Shown one piece after another: positions 1 through 11,453 of a stretch of 64,000 nucleotides of DNA. Made by a program: the position numbers and the translations under genes. How positions within the stretch are numbered: the stretch's first letter is position 1; every line of letters begins with the position of its first letter. A model generated the notes under the pieces. That model searched no databases, was not told the DNA's origin, and was given only the letters and a program-made list of their open reading frames with translations. Origin of the DNA: Alentia gelatinosa (lineage: Eukaryota; Annelida; Polychaeta; Phyllodocida; Polynoidae). The stretch lies in the NCBI GenBank assembly GCA_950022655.1, contig OX465583.1:38467360-38531359 (forward strand), in the 5' to 3' direction.

Positions 1-283
1 CTTATATTTCGTGATTCTAAGCTTTAATTTATATTAATAAGATATGATTTTTTCGTTTTTTGGGATTTTTTCTTTTTTTGGGGTGAAAATCCATGCTGCA
101 CGTTCATATTTCAGTGTACCAATGTTCTGTAAAGCCTAGTAACCACAGTTTTCATATTTAACTAATAACATTTCAGGGAAAGTTGACCCATGCTATAGAC
201 AATAGGACCACATAAGTATTTTTACCATACTTCACGATTTTTATTTTTGACCCCCTTATACCCAGTTACACTGATTCTATGAG
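1..283. other. AT-rich leader, no gene seen
   Basis: No coding potential, repeat or RNA gene is recognisable. The pol-like reading frame of the adjacent gypsy element becomes readable only from about position 284, so the boundary of that element lies at or near the right edge of this stretch. Confidence 0.5.
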
Positions 284-1201
284 AATGAGCCTACAGCAGC
301 AAGCAACTATGACAGGGACGAGTATTCAGAAGATGAGGACTTTGAGACTGTCAAATACAACATGATCAGTCTAGATGTCACAGACGTAACAGAGAAAAAA
401 CAACGCAAAGAGGAATTTGCGAAAATCAATATAAAGCTCCTAGAACAGCTCAATGATCAAACGAAATGACTCATTAACATGAAGGTCGACACTGGAGCCA
501 TGGGAAACACCCTCCCCCTCAGGATATTTCAACAATTGATGCCTGAGAAGCTGAACAGAGATGAAACACCGAATGAGGAAATCTCCAGGGCAGCAAAAAA
601 TACTACACTACTAGCCTACAACAAAACCACCATCAAGTGCTACGGCAGTATAGACCTACAATGTAGTTATGGACGGGGTAACTGGAAGACATTCCAGTTT
701 CACATTGTAGATGTGACCATCCCAGCAGTGTGTGGACTGCCGATGGCCGAAGCACTGGGTCTTGTAACCCTGCACTGCAACATAGACATACCAGCCCCAA
801 CACCAAAGACCATTGAATCGGTAAAAGACCTGCAACAGGTATATAGCAACCAATTTGACAGGATTGGTAACCTACCAGGCAAAGCCAGACTACATCTGAA
901 AGACAACGCAACACCCTTCATTGATCCACCACGCAAGTACTCGATCCACATGAAGCCTAAACTGAAGGCAGAACTTGACAAGATGGAATCGCAGGGCGTG
1001 ATGGCGAAAGTGGAAGAACACTCTGATTGGGCCAGCAGCCTTGTAACAAGCATCAAGAAGGATGGAACAATAAGAGTATGTCTGGACCCGAAAAAGCTGA
1101 ACGAAGCACTGAGGAGATGCCCACTTTATAAGATACTTATGCTAGAAGAAATTAGCCATCAATTCCACCGAGTAAAGTTCTTTAGCAAACTCGACACCTA
1201 A
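284..1201 (+). pseudogene. gypsy pol, protease and RT fingers
   Basis: The frame opens near 284, has a TGA at 467-469, and runs on from the Met codon at 479. A retropepsin active site reads VDTGAMGNTLP a few residues after that Met. RT fingers follow, including KMESQGVMAKVEEHSDWASS, IKKDGTIRVCLDPKKLN and a palm motif A read as FFSKLD. A TAA at 1199-1201 interrupts immediately after KLDT, where family members have a Lys or similar residue before AGYW. The same frame continues beyond the stop, so this is a point mutation and not a gene end. Confidence 0.88.
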
Positions 1202-1969
1202 GCTGGGTACTGGAGTGTAGAGCTGGATGAGGAGAGCCAACTGCTCACCACGTTCAGAACACCTTTTGGAAGATACAAGTTCTGCAAGTTGCCGTTTGGC
1301 CTCAGTGTGAGCCAGGACATCTTCCAACAGAAGATTGATATGATCCTGGAAAAGTGCCCAGGAACTCTCAGAATTGCAGATGACATAGCATGCTTCGGAG
1401 CAACAGAAGAAGAGCATGACAAGAATCTACACAACCTGATGATGGAGGCACAGAAAAATGGCCTTGTCTTCAACAGCAGCAAATGCATCATCAAAAAGCC
1501 CCAGATTGAGTACTTCGGTATGGTGTTCAGTGTGAATGGAATGAAGCCGGATGAAACAAAAGTCACCGACCTCAAAGCCATGCCTGCTCCAACCAACAAG
1601 ACAGAGCTTCAGGAGTTTCTAGGTCTCATCACATACCTGAGCCCATTCATCAGGAATCTATCTGCTCTGGCAGATCCGGTGAAGAAGCTACTGTGCAAGG
1701 AAACACCATTTGAGTGGTTAGCAGACCATCAGCATGTGTTTGACCATCTAAAAACACTAGTTAGCACAGAAGCCTGCCTCAAGTACTATGATACTGAATC
1801 ATCAACGTACCTCATGGTAGACGCAAGCCAACGTGGGCTGGGAGCAGCACTTCTCCAGCCAGACCAACTACAGGATGGCAGCTACTCCACAGAGACCAGG
1901 CCTGTAGCATTCGCAAGCAAATCCCTATCACCATCCCAAAAGAACCTCGCAACATTGAATTCAACGTGA
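1202..1969 (+). pseudogene. gypsy pol, RT palm/thumb and RNase H start
   Basis: This continues in the same frame as the preceding segment. Visible are FRTPFGRYKFCKLPFGLS (palm motif B region), IADDIACFG (catalytic DD of motif C), FLGLITYLSPFI in the connection region, and MVDASQRGLGAALLQ, the first RNase H aspartate region. The reading ends at TGA 1967-1969 because a one-base shift lies within about 20 bases upstream; the RNase H continues in another frame. The chain is recognisably intact apart from these lesions. Confidence 0.88.
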
Positions 1970-2342
1970 AATGCTCGCAATAACATTTGGGATCAAGCAT
2001 ATCCACACCTATCTCTACAACAGGAGATTCACCGTACTTAGCGATCATAAACCACTTGAGATTATCTGCAACAAAGTCCTAATCATTGCACCACCCCGAC
2101 TCCAGGCTATGATGCTTGCGGTGCAAGATTATGACTTCAAGGTAAAATACTTACCAGGGAAGGATGTCGGACTGGCAGACACACTCAGTAGACTGCCAAA
2201 TCCCAACAACAATGAGGATGTCAAGATGGATGTACGAATTGAACATGTTCAGTTTACCAGTGACAAGATCCAAGCCATCAGGGACTCAATGCTATCTGAC
2301 CCAACCTTGAATGAACTGAAGGAAGTGATCTACACTGGGTGA
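1970..2342 (+). pseudogene. gypsy pol, RNase H C-terminal part
   Basis: Open from 1971 in a shifted frame. It begins MLAITFGIKHIHTYLYNR, then FTVLSDHKPLE, DFKVKYLPGKD and ADTLSRLP, all typical of the gypsy RNase H C-terminal half. It ends at TGA 2340-2342, and the reading continues in the same frame with integrase sequence. The codon probably replaces TGG (Trp), judging from family habit at this place, though that was not checked by alignment. Confidence 0.85.
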
Positions 2343-2953
2343 CCAGAAACAATTAAGGAACTACCCTCGGAACTTGGCAAATTCTGGTCATACAGGGATG
2401 AGCTCAGCATGGATAATGGCCTCATCTTGAAAGGAGAGCAGGTGTACATTCCCAAACCGCACAGGCAGAGTGTGTTGGAAAATCTCCATACTGGACATAT
2501 GGGAATCATCCAGACCCAGCTCCGAGCACGCAAAGATGTCTATTGGCTGAGAATCAACAAGGACATTTAGAATCTGTGCAAACAGTGCACAATCTGCCAG
2601 GAACACCAACAAACACAGAAACATGAGCCATTGGAAGCTACTGAAACACCAAGCAGACCATGGAGCATGATCAAAACAGACCTGTTCCAAATAGACAACG
2701 AACAGTATCTAATCATCGCAGACTACTACACCAAGTTCCTCTTGGTGGACAAACTGCCAAAACTAGCAACATCAGAGACAGTGGTATCCATCATAAAAGA
2801 CCACTGTGCCATCATGGGAGTGCCAGACATCATACGATCAGACAATGGACCCCACTACAGCAGCCAGGCTTTTGCAAGGTTCACCAGAGAGTGGGGTATA
2901 AGGCACATAACATTTTCGCACGGTATCCCAGATCCAATGGATTTATAGAGCAC
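2343..2953 (+). pseudogene. gypsy pol, integrase zinc finger and core
   Basis: Integrase sequence continues from the previous frame. An HHCC zinc-binding domain is visible (HTGHMGI followed about 25 residues later by CKQCTIC), with a TAG at 2568-2570 inside it. The rve core has its first Asp in MIKTDLFQID and its second in IIRSDNGPHYSSQAF. A frameshift near 2925 moves the catalytic Glu region (YPRSNGFIEH) to another frame. The core is then cut at 2953 by the solo LTR; the last five bases, AGCAC, are duplicated on the far side. Confidence 0.88.
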
Positions 2954-4277
2954 TGTAGCAGCACCCATACTTAACCATGCCAGAACTGTGCTGCAGTCTG
3001 GTGGCTACTTTGTGTAGTAACAGAATTGAACTCTGCTGCCACCTTGTGTATATTTGAGTACTAACAGTTCCTGAAGAAATCAGTCCAAATAGATGTCCAG
3101 ATGTAACTTACAGAGGCCACAAGGTCAATTTAAGTTGACATTTACATGTAGATTTACTGTACCTATGTGTGAGGTATGTATATTGCACAGAAATACTGAT
3201 TTTGTAGACATTTTAGTGGGAGCTACTTACAGTATTGACCTAGTTTCAGAATCCTTTGTTTGAGAGTGCCATGCTTTCAGGTTAGTGGTTGAATGTATGT
3301 ACTATGTTTCTATTCATTCAGTGCATCTACTTACTTGTCTGATATGTGGAGTATTTCTAGTTGGTGTATGTGTATTTCTTAATGTGTTCATATTGATGTA
3401 TGACTAGTTTAACACTCAGTCACTGTATGACTAGTTTAGTACTGGTGTTTGAATATGTCAAGGAGATTCAGTCTTATGTGAGCCTAACGTCTGCTATAGT
3501 TATCTAGGAACTTTAATGTGCTATGTTTCACATAAATTTATATCATTTAGTACTGTTTTATTAGTTGTATAACTATATAATGTCAAGCAAGTGTCAAATC
3601 TGTAAACCTGTACCATTTATATACATTTTAATGTATACTGAGGTGTGAAATTGAACTGAGTATCTGAACTTATATATACAGTAAAACCCCGCGTAAGCGG
3701 ACACCCTCCGTTCCGGACCAAAGTGTCCGCTTACGCAGGGTGTCCGCTTACGCAGGGTTTTCAGGTTTCCTCCAGTCCAATATATATGTGTTATATACCG
3801 ATATGTAGGGCAGACAGAGGCGATAATAGATCTGAAATCCATTTTCTGATATCTTAATTGGGTCCGAAGTTATTAAACCTTGAATTACAAAATCTATTTT
3901 CTATGAATATACTTATTAACACTGAAAAAAAGACAGATTAATCTATTTTGGGTAGGGTGTCCGTTGGAGGTGTCCGCTTACACGGGGTTTTAGGCCTTTT
4001 CGTATCGAAATAACTGTCCGCTTACGTGGGGTGTCCGCTTACGTGGGGTGTCCGCTTACACGGGGTTAAAATAAACATCTAATAGAGGGAAAAATTTCCG
4101 TTCCAAGTAAAAGTGTCCGCTAACGCGGGGTGTCCGCTTACGCGGGGTGACCGTTAGGTGGGGTTCTACTGTATAACGATTGCAGATTTGACGATGTCTA
4201 TGTCGAACGTACCGAAGATTAATAAAGAATGACATCCGTATCATCTTAGATTGTCGTTATCATCTGGGGCATCTACA
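2954..4277 (+). mobile_element. Solo LTR A, with 5-bp target duplication
   Basis: A 1324-bp sequence starts TGTAGCAGCACCC and ends GGGGCATCTACA, the TG...CA ends of an LTR. It is flanked by the direct repeat AGCAC (2949-2953 and 4278-4282), and the gypsy integrase frame continues across it. A second copy of the same family lies on the minus strand at 8107-10299. No internal retroelement coding sequence is present, so this is a solo LTR left by LTR-LTR recombination. It carries a nested MITE at 3679-4171 and lacks about 235 bp found in copy B. Confidence 0.88.
3679..4171. mobile_element. TA-flanked MITE with GTGTCCGCTTACG words
   Basis: The 493-bp insert in solo LTR A starts CAGTAAAACCCC and ends GGGGTTCTACTG, imperfect terminal inverted repeats. 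It is flanked by TA on both sides, as expected for a Tc1/mariner/pogo-type non-autonomous element. Variants of GTGTCCGCTTACGYGGGG occur several times inside, in both orientations, both in the TIRs and in the interior. Fragments of the same family lie near 7917, 10962 and 37700. No transposase is present. Confidence 0.8.
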
Positions 4278-4282
4278 AGCAC

Positions 4283-4700
4283 CAAGTTGGATCTGTGAAA
4301 AACGCAATGAAAAAGGCCAAAGAAGCTAATGAGGACATACAGCTGGCACTCCTGCGACTGAGGACAACCCCAATCAGTTGCAATCTGCCAAGCCCAGTGA
4401 GAATGATGTTCCAAAGAAGGGTGAAGGACACTCTCCCATAAAAAATCAGGAGCACTCACCCTATACAGGAGGATATACGGAAAGAACTCAACTCAAGGCA
4501 AAGTGAACAAAAGGCCTACCATGATAGGAATGTGAAACAGATACCACCTCATATACCGGGCCAGAAGGCTATGTACCAAGATGTCCAGTCTGGACGATGG
4601 GCCCCAGCAACTGTCTTAGCAAGGCCTCAGGAGCCAAGGAGCTATATAATCCAGTGGACAGACTCTGCCCCGAAATCACATTCACCTTAAAGGTAGAATC
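4283..4700 (+). pseudogene. gypsy pol, integrase C-terminal part
   Basis: After the solo LTR and its target duplicate, the integrase resumes with SVKNAMKKAKEANEDIQLAL and LRLRTTPISCNLPSP, typical of the C-terminal end of the gypsy core. A TAA near 4440 interrupts it. The C-terminal DNA-binding region follows (QKAYHDRNVKQIPPHIPGQ, then MYQDVQSGRWAPATVLARPQ). This segment joins in sense to the core ending at 2953, which shows that both are one gene split by insertion. Confidence 0.85.
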
Positions 4701-5612
4701 ACTGAGCAGGGCCAGTCAGGCAACAGAACACCTGAGGCCACTGGACCACCACCACATCCACCATGCAAGACTACTACGGAAGGCTGCAACATGACAAGCC
4801 TCCCAAACTATGCCAACAGCAGTAGCGATGGGCAAAACCTCATGGGCAAATCAGTGCCTGTTATTGTTGTAATTTTTGTCCGTTCCGCTGGAGTTTGATC
4901 TCCGTGGTTGGGAAAAAACGCCTCAGCCAATCAAAATCGCCAAAAGTAGGGTACGCAGCAGGACGCGGGAACTTCCCCGTGTCCGCTTCCCTTGTCTCTC
5001 TATTACGTGGTCGCAAGCGGTAGGAGAAGGACGTGAGTATCTGATACGCCTCGTAAATACACCCCAAATCAGTGCCCAACCCTAAACCACCTATAGTGGT
5101 GTCACACAGTGGGCTGGAAATAAGAAAGCCAGTCCGGTTCAGTGAATAAGTTTGAGTGACTAAGATCTGAAATAGATAAACACATACAAGTAGTATATTT
5201 TTATTAATCAACTATATCTTATGTTAAGTAGTACATACATGCTTTAGCTTTTTCATTTTTACATTTACAGTCAAACGAGGTGCTGTCAAATATATTATCT
5301 TTTCAGAGCAAAAATCAAAAAGTACTTGATTCAAATATTGCCAAGTCATTACTAAGTCATTATTCATATATTTTATTGAAAGACTTTCCAGCAAAGACTT
5401 GTCTCACTGAGGTGAAGAAAGACTGATTTGAAAGTAGCATATCACACTACAAACAGTATTTACTTTTATGCCAAAGACTGTTTTGCCACAACTGAACTTG
5501 GGATGTTGTATCATTGCCATAAGCAATACTGGTGAGATCCACACTCAGTGGCGCCATCTAGTGAGTTATATGTTAACTACCTATTGGTAAAAGTATAGAA
5601 TAAACACTTCCT
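4701..5612. other. No gene seen
   Basis: The possible gypsy tail fades out by about 4860. A GC-richer patch at about 4870-5100 has short open frames, but no recognisable protein, LTR or polypurine tract. The rest is AT-rich and featureless. Confidence 0.5.
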
Positions 5613-6533
5613 GGGCCTTGTTTTTTAGTCACGACAATTGTTATTGGCAACATCTTCCAGGCGTGAGTGTGCTAGAGAGCTACAATCGTAGAACCAACGA
5701 CAAATGGCATGGGGCTACAACACGTAGAGAGCTCAAATGTGTGCTATAGTCACGACAATCGGTGCCCACCCAAGCGGAAAATGTCGCCACATGTGTCGTA
5801 GGTCTAAGAGAACTTTGGACATGTCGTAGCAAACGTGGAAATTCACTTTCCTTAGGAATTACGTCATGAAACTTTAGCACCAGTTAGGGAAACATATAAC
5901 CTATAATCGTTACAAATATGAAGAAGATCGGCCTCAAAGTTCCGAAGTTATTGGCGGTTGAATTTCGTAATAGCAATCGTCTGCTCTGGTGGCCAGTGTA
6001 TTTTCCCGACACCTCCGCTAATTTATGCAGCGACCTTGACATTGACTGCGTATCGGGTAGCCTGTAGTGCGGCCACCAGTCACCAAACGGCGTGTTCACG
6101 GCTCAAGTCAGGGTGCACCGTGCGCCTCGAGCAGTCATGAAAGAGACTACGTATCGGGAGGTGGGAGGGTGACTGGCCAACAGAGCAGACGATTGCTATG
6201 ACGAAATTCAAACACCGATAGCTTCAGAACAAAGAGGCCGATCTTCTTCATATTTAGTACGATTCTAGGTCATATGAATCCCTTACTCGTGTTAAAATTT
6301 CATTGCTTAATTCGTATGGGCAGCACAGGAAATCCACAATGACGTTTTATAGAACCTGCGACAGTTCTATACTTGTCGTCAGGGCCGACAATTTGAGCTC
6401 AGATCGTAGGCTGCAGGCTACGACACCGTCTATAGCACGGCGGCCATTTTGTATCACCAAATAATGTCTTGGTATCAAGGGATGATCTTAGGCCATTGTG
6501 GATCGACGATATCGTGACTAAAAAACAAGGCCC
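5613..6533. mobile_element. Fold-back element, 921 bp
   Basis: The ends GGGCCTTGTTTTTTAGTCAC and its complement near 6512-6533 are terminal inverted repeats, and the pairing continues inward. The stretch at about 5905-6000 (with ATATGAAGAAGATCGGCCTC) is the reverse complement, with mismatches, of about 6160-6262. Arms of about 400 bp therefore flank an unpaired centre of about 150 bp at roughly 6010-6160. ACACTTCCTGG occurs at 5604-5614 and again at 6543-6553 and may be a remnant of the target duplication. No ORF is convincing. Confidence 0.75.
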
Positions 6534-6599
6534 TGATCTCCTACACTTCCTGGTATGACTTGACAGGTGCCACCTAATGTATTATAGTAGAAACTAACA

Positions 6600-7155
6600 T
6601 CTTAGAGGTGAAAAAAGTCTCGGAGGTGTAAATCTCGGAGGTGTAATTTGGTCTTTGTAGCTTTCTAGAGCTTTAAATATGTAAAGTGCAGTAAAAGTCT
6701 ACATTTGATTATTCTGCATTCTAATGGACCTTTCTAATGGTGTGCTTTAAATTTTGATAATCTAAATATATGGTGGAGGTAAAATCACAAAAAAAACCAG
6801 ACAGTTAACAGTGGTTATCGTATTTGACCAAGATGACAATTAACAGGTGGTGTCGTACATATCAATCATAGATTACGACGTTTCGCGCAAATTCAGAGCG
6901 CTTTATCAGGTGATTTAAATATATTTTTTATTTAGGGGCCATCTCGGAGGTTAGTTCTTAAAAAATCTCCCCAAAACAGAAAATCCATTTGCTCATCACT
7001 GAAAGCACAGTCAATTTGGAACCTTGAATTAAAAAGCTTCAGATACAGATTTATTATAATTAGTGCTTTAGTTTCATATATACTAGAGGCTGTTTCAGTA
7101 AGTTAATAAATATACATCCAGCTTTATATGGCAATATCTCGGAAGTTAGTTAAAT
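6600..7155. repeat. Dispersed TCTCGGAGGT words
   Basis: Variants of ATCTCGGAGGTGTAA or TCTCGGAGGTTAG recur at irregular spacing near 6628, 6644, 6943 and 7137 in otherwise AT-rich DNA. No terminal inverted repeats were found to bound the stretch, and there is no coding potential. Confidence 0.4.
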
Positions 7156-8106
7156 CTGTGGACAATCGCATATATAGACATGAAATTATATTTTTCATCA
7201 ACAAATAATATAATAATTCATACTTATATCAAGTATTGATGTCATTTGAGGGTAAGATTTTTATATCCCTCTGGTAGATATTTGACAAAAATATCTAACA
7301 TGGAACCTCAGAAAGGGGGTCATGTGATGTGTGAAAAAAAAATCTCCAAATACCAGGAATCGATTAAAACTAATAATAACAGAAAGAACAAATATTAAAG
7401 ACGCCTACTACAAATATAATGTCATAGACATGGTTTGTCTCTAATTGCTTAACTGAGAATGGACCAAATATCAAGGCCTATCACAGCCTGGCAATAAAGG
7501 TATCATTTAAATAGTCTTGAAATACCTAAGAAGATAGTATTATTGGTCATCGCAATAGATTTTTCATTAAATCACTGTGAAGACAGGCAGGTAACATGTT
7601 TTAGTGTTTTTTGCCTTACAAATTCTGATGTTGATCCGAAGACAGGGAATCTTAACCATGACACAGTCCTGTAAATGATATGTGCACCAACAAAGGAGGC
7701 AAAGTTTTAGCTTTCTAACAATGTTAGGCCACTAAAAAAAAACTTGTTTCTCGTAAACCAAGTCATGTTTTTTTTTTGCTGGATCAGAGATGGCTTTTGA
7801 AGTGTCATAAAATAGACTCCAGACAAACTTATCTAGGTCCTATCTTGAGCTCTGACTCTAAGCTCATAATATCTCACTCATTTTACTGTGTGTAGTTGTA
7901 TTAGAAATTTATTTTAACCCTGTCTAAGTGGCCACTCCACATAAGTGGACCCCCTGTTTAAGTGGATACTTCAGAGGGACACCTTATCAAATATGCCTAG
8001 GCGGTGTGGGAACAACACTCCAAAGTATCTTGATTCTTATTTTATCATGTGTATTGCCTAGTGTCTGATTGTCTGGACACCAGTCTACTGGCCTGCATAG
8101 GCTACT
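7156..8106. other. No gene; one MITE fragment
   Basis: AT-rich sequence. At about 7917-7985, AACCCTGTCTAAGTGGCCAC and following bases resemble one end of the CAGTARAACCCC MITE family. Nothing else is recognised. The last five bases, CTACT (8102-8106), are the target-site copy of solo LTR B. Confidence 0.4.
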
Positions 8107-10299
8107 TGTAGATGCCCCAGATGATAACGACAGTTTAAGATGATACGGATGTCATTCTTTATTAATCTTCGGTACATTCGACATAGACATCGACATAGAC
8201 ATCGTCAAATCTGCAATCAGTATATGGTCAATTCTCCCAGATTGTGATCGATGACCATGTACGGTGACCAAAATTTCAAAGTAGTTCTATCTAAATAAAA
8301 ATGTGGGAATATATGGCAGGAGGCGATACCTTATATTTGTTAAAGTTGGGAACACTAATATTCATTGGAAATTAATTTTATAGCTTAATAGGTTTAACCT
8401 TTAAACCAATAGGTCACCGTACGTGGTCAAGTGGGTTCAATGAGGTCCTAGGGTAAATATTGGTTGTAATTTATTAGAAGAATTAAATTTTTATTTTCAG
8501 AAATTGAGATTCTGAGAAAATGAGAGTAAATTAGAGTTGATTAATAATATTCAGAAAACAATGCCCATGTACGGTGACTGACCCACGTACGGTGACATAG
8601 TTAAAGCACTTGTTTATTTCTTAGCTTTTAATAGCCTGAAATCTTTGCAAATTTTAGGTTTGAAGGGTCCTGTTATACTCTTCTTATTTGGGAAATATTA
8701 TTCACTAATAGCAAAAATCTTCTTCCTTACATGGCAAAATCCTAACTATTTCTGCCCATGTACGGTGACCACATAAAGTTCACCAACCATGCTCAATTAG
8801 ATGTGATATACTTGATAGAATGTTAAACCTTTACACTACAGTTTTTATGCAACCTGTACATGTGTATCCTTAATTTGGATGATTGAAAAATAGCCAACAG
8901 ATTATTTTTCTATGATTATTTTACCAGTACAAGTGGCTTGCCCATGTACGGTGACATACCCTTCACCACTGATTTTTTACACCTTGACTACATATAGATT
9001 TCCCCATTCAAACATTTATCATGTTTTATAAGTTCTATAACACATTTGTGTGTATCACACATTCAAAAAAAATAAACATTCACAGCTAAATATTTACAAG
9101 AGGTCTTCAAAAACCGGTTAAATAGGTTTCATCTATGATTTTTGGGCTAAAAACGCCTATTTCAGGGGTTTATCAATTTTCTTTCAATATATAGCTACAT
9201 GAAAGTGGGGTTCCCCTGGTAGATCTTTCATTTCTACATACTCTTATACCGGTTTTTGATACTGTAAAAGGAAATATGAATATGAAAACGACTCTTTGGA
9301 TTATTGGTCACCGTACGTGGGCATCGATCACGATCTGGTAGAATTGACCATATATATAAGTTCAGATAATTAGTTCAATTTCACATCTCGTAGGTTTACA
9401 GATTTGACACTTGCTTGACATTAGATAGTTATACAATTAATAAAGCAATATTAAATGATATACACTTATGTGAAACATAGTACCACATTAAAGTTCCTTG
9501 GAAAACTATAGCAGTCATTAGACTCACATAAGACTGAATCTGCTTGACATATTCAAACACCAGTACTAAACTAGTCATACAGTGACTGAGTGTTAAACTA
9601 GTCATACAGTGAGTATTGGCCATACATCAATATGGACACTTTGAGAAATACACATACACCAACTAGAAATACTCCACATATCAGACAAGTAAGTAGATGC
9701 ACTAAATGAATAGGAACATAGTACAGACATTCAACCACTAACCTGAAAGCATGGCACTCTCAAACAAAGGATTCTGAAACTAGGTCAATACTGTGAGTAG
9801 CTCCCACTAAAATGTCTACAAAATCAGTATTTCTGTGCAATACACATACCTCACACATAGGTACAGTAAATCTACATGTAAATGTCAACTTAAATTTACC
9901 TTGTGGCCTCTGTAAGTTACATCTGGACATCTATTTGGACTGATTTCTTCAGGAACTTTGTCCACTTCTGTGTTGCAGTTGTGCAATCCACATGATGCTA
10001 GTCTTGAACCCTCAGTTCTACTACAGATTATAGTTAGTCCACTAGGACATTATAAAACAATAAGTATAAACTTAATCTGTAAGGTGATATCATGTTTAAA
10101 TCAAATTATATTACATTTCGGTTTTATAAACACAATATCTTATTTAAAAGGTGGTAAACTTGATGAGTGTTTGGTTTGAGATTAACTGTTAGTACTCAAA
10201 TATACACAAGGTGGCAGCAGAGTTCAATTCTGTTAGTACACAAAGTAGCCACCAGACTGCAGCACAGTTCTGGCATGGTTAATTATGGGTGCTGCTACA
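8107..10299 (-). mobile_element. Solo LTR B, with 5-bp target duplication
   Basis: This is the reverse-complement relative of solo LTR A. On the minus strand it starts TGTAGCAGCACCC and ends GGGGCATCTACA. It is bounded by CTACT at 8102-8106 and 10300-10304. Its 2193-bp length exceeds copy A because of a 1127-bp nested MITE (8225-9351) and about 235 bp near 9960-10190 that copy A lacks. No retroelement coding sequence is included. Confidence 0.87.
8225..9351. mobile_element. TA-flanked MITE with ATGTACGGTGACC words
   Basis: A 1127-bp insert has terminal inverted repeats of about 46 bp (TGGTCAATTC inward, including TGTACGGTGACC) and TA on each side. GCCCATGTACGGTGAC or its complement recurs at about 8253, 8409, 8567, 8584, 8755, 8939 and 9307, so the word in the TIR is also scattered through the interior. 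No ORF of useful length is present. A Tc1/mariner-like non-autonomous element is the best guess from the TA target. Confidence 0.78.
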
Positions 10300-10399
10300 C
10301 TACTGAAGGCGTCAGGTAGGCATCTGTAGTGTGTCTGTGAGGTTATTACAGTATTTCACCCTTGGTATTTTTTCCCCATAGACTTTATGGGATATTATC

Positions 10400-10915
10400 A
10401 TTTTGTGACAAAGGTTAGCCCAGTTGTCAATGTGAAGGATGAGATAAATTCAGAAAGCTATTCAAGTTTAGGGTCAGAGCTCTATCCCATCCTGTTTGAA
10501 TTGCTATGTAATTCATGCAATTTTGCCTTGTGAATTACTACGCGATTCAAACTCGATGGGATACAGGCTCTGAATCCAAAGTTCCCTCTATAGTATTTAT
10601 GCCATAGTATCACCTATACAAAGGTATGATATACTACATTATCTAACCCCTGGAATGTTCCCCCATAGACTTAACATTGCGAACTTGTATCCAATGCCCA
10701 TTGAGTATTTAGGAAAAATGTCCAATGAGGGATTATGTCACAAAAGTTAGCCCATTAGAAGGGTGAGATAAATTCAGAAACCTATTCAAGTTTAGGGTCA
10801 AAACTCGATCCCACCTCATTTGAATCACGATGCAATCCACATGGCTTTGCCTTATGAATTACTATGCAATTCAAACTTGATGGGAGACAAGCTCTGGCCC
10901 CAAATTTTCATAGGT
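10400..10915. repeat. Two diverged direct repeats, period about 330 bp
   Basis: Segments around 10405-10580 and 10735-10910 share GAGATAAATTCAGAAA, TATTCAAGTTTAGGGTCA and ATTCAAACT-like stretches in the same order. This is an old tandem duplication. No coding potential is seen. Confidence 0.55.
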
Positions 10916-10961
10916 TTCCTCTATATAGCTTAACCATTGACGGACTGAAAACAGCATGTTA

Positions 10962-11072
10962 GCAGACACCCCACATAAGCAGACACTTTGGCCCGGAACA
11001 GAGGGTGTTCACTTACACAGAGGGTGTCCACTTACACAGAAGGTGTCCACTTACACGGGGGTCTACTCTACC
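10962..11072. repeat. Fragment of CAGTARAACCCC MITE family
   Basis: Repeated GGTGTCCACTTACACAG words followed by GGGGGTCTACTCTA resemble one end of the MITE at 3679-4171. It abuts the left end of the Ngaro-type element. The opposite end was not found. Confidence 0.5.
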
Positions 11073-11094
11073 TAGATACACATAATACCATGTT

Positions 11095-11172
11095 ATACTC
11101 TCGTGTTTCGGCTTCCAATGGACAAAGACTAGACACAGGTTTGGGAAAGTAGAGGCTTTGGTCATATCCGCC
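11095..11172 (-). repeat. Split direct repeat B2
   Basis: A stretch of about 78 bp starting ATACTCTCGTGTTTCGGC matches 11350-11427 with one or two differences. It forms the outer 3' end of the element. A 28-bp spacer separates it from A2. Confidence 0.85.
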
Positions 11173-11200
11173 CAAGGTTTTTTATTGAAATAACGAAAAA

Positions 11201-11349
11201 GAAAAAGTTCAGCTGGTAAGCAAGCTAGCGTCTGTGGTCTGGGAAAGTCTGAGGTTGAGTGAGCCTCGAGCAAACTCTCTCCGCTCGCCTGGTGAGGGAG
11301 CGGTGGAGCCCTTTGACGGAGTATAGCTGCATCAGATGTGATGCTTACA
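11201..11349 (-). repeat. Split direct repeat A2
   Basis: 149 bp, from GAAAAAGTTCAGCTGG to GATGCTTACA on the plus strand. It matches A1 at 16011-16159 over the same length with only about two visible differences (in the GGGAGCRGTGG and CCCTYTGACGG segments). Confidence 0.88.
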
Positions 11350-11427
11350 ATACTCTCGTGTTTCGGCTTCTAATGGACAAAGACTAGACACAGGTTTGGG
11401 AAAGTAGAGGCTTTGGTCATATCCTCC
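11350..11427 (-). repeat. Split direct repeat B1
   Basis: It lies directly downstream of the recombinase stop (minus sense) and abuts A2, giving the B1-A2 junction expected for a circle-integrating YR element. Confidence 0.85.
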
Positions 11428-11453
11428 TACAAGCCCAACACGAGACAGTTTGT

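Larger units (their letters stand above)
284..4800 (+). mobile_element. Ty3/gypsy retrotransposon relic 1 (interrupted)
   Basis: A plus-strand pol region reads protease, reverse transcriptase, RNase H, integrase in the Ty3/gypsy order. It is broken by in-frame stops near 467, 1199, 2340 and 2568, by frameshifts near 1950 and 2925, and by insertion of a solo LTR at 2954-4277. The integrase resumes after the LTR at 4283. No gag and no flanking LTR pair of its own were found, so the copy is truncated at both ends and cannot be autonomous. The order of insertions is clear: gypsy first, solo-LTR parent second, MITE third. Confidence 0.9.
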
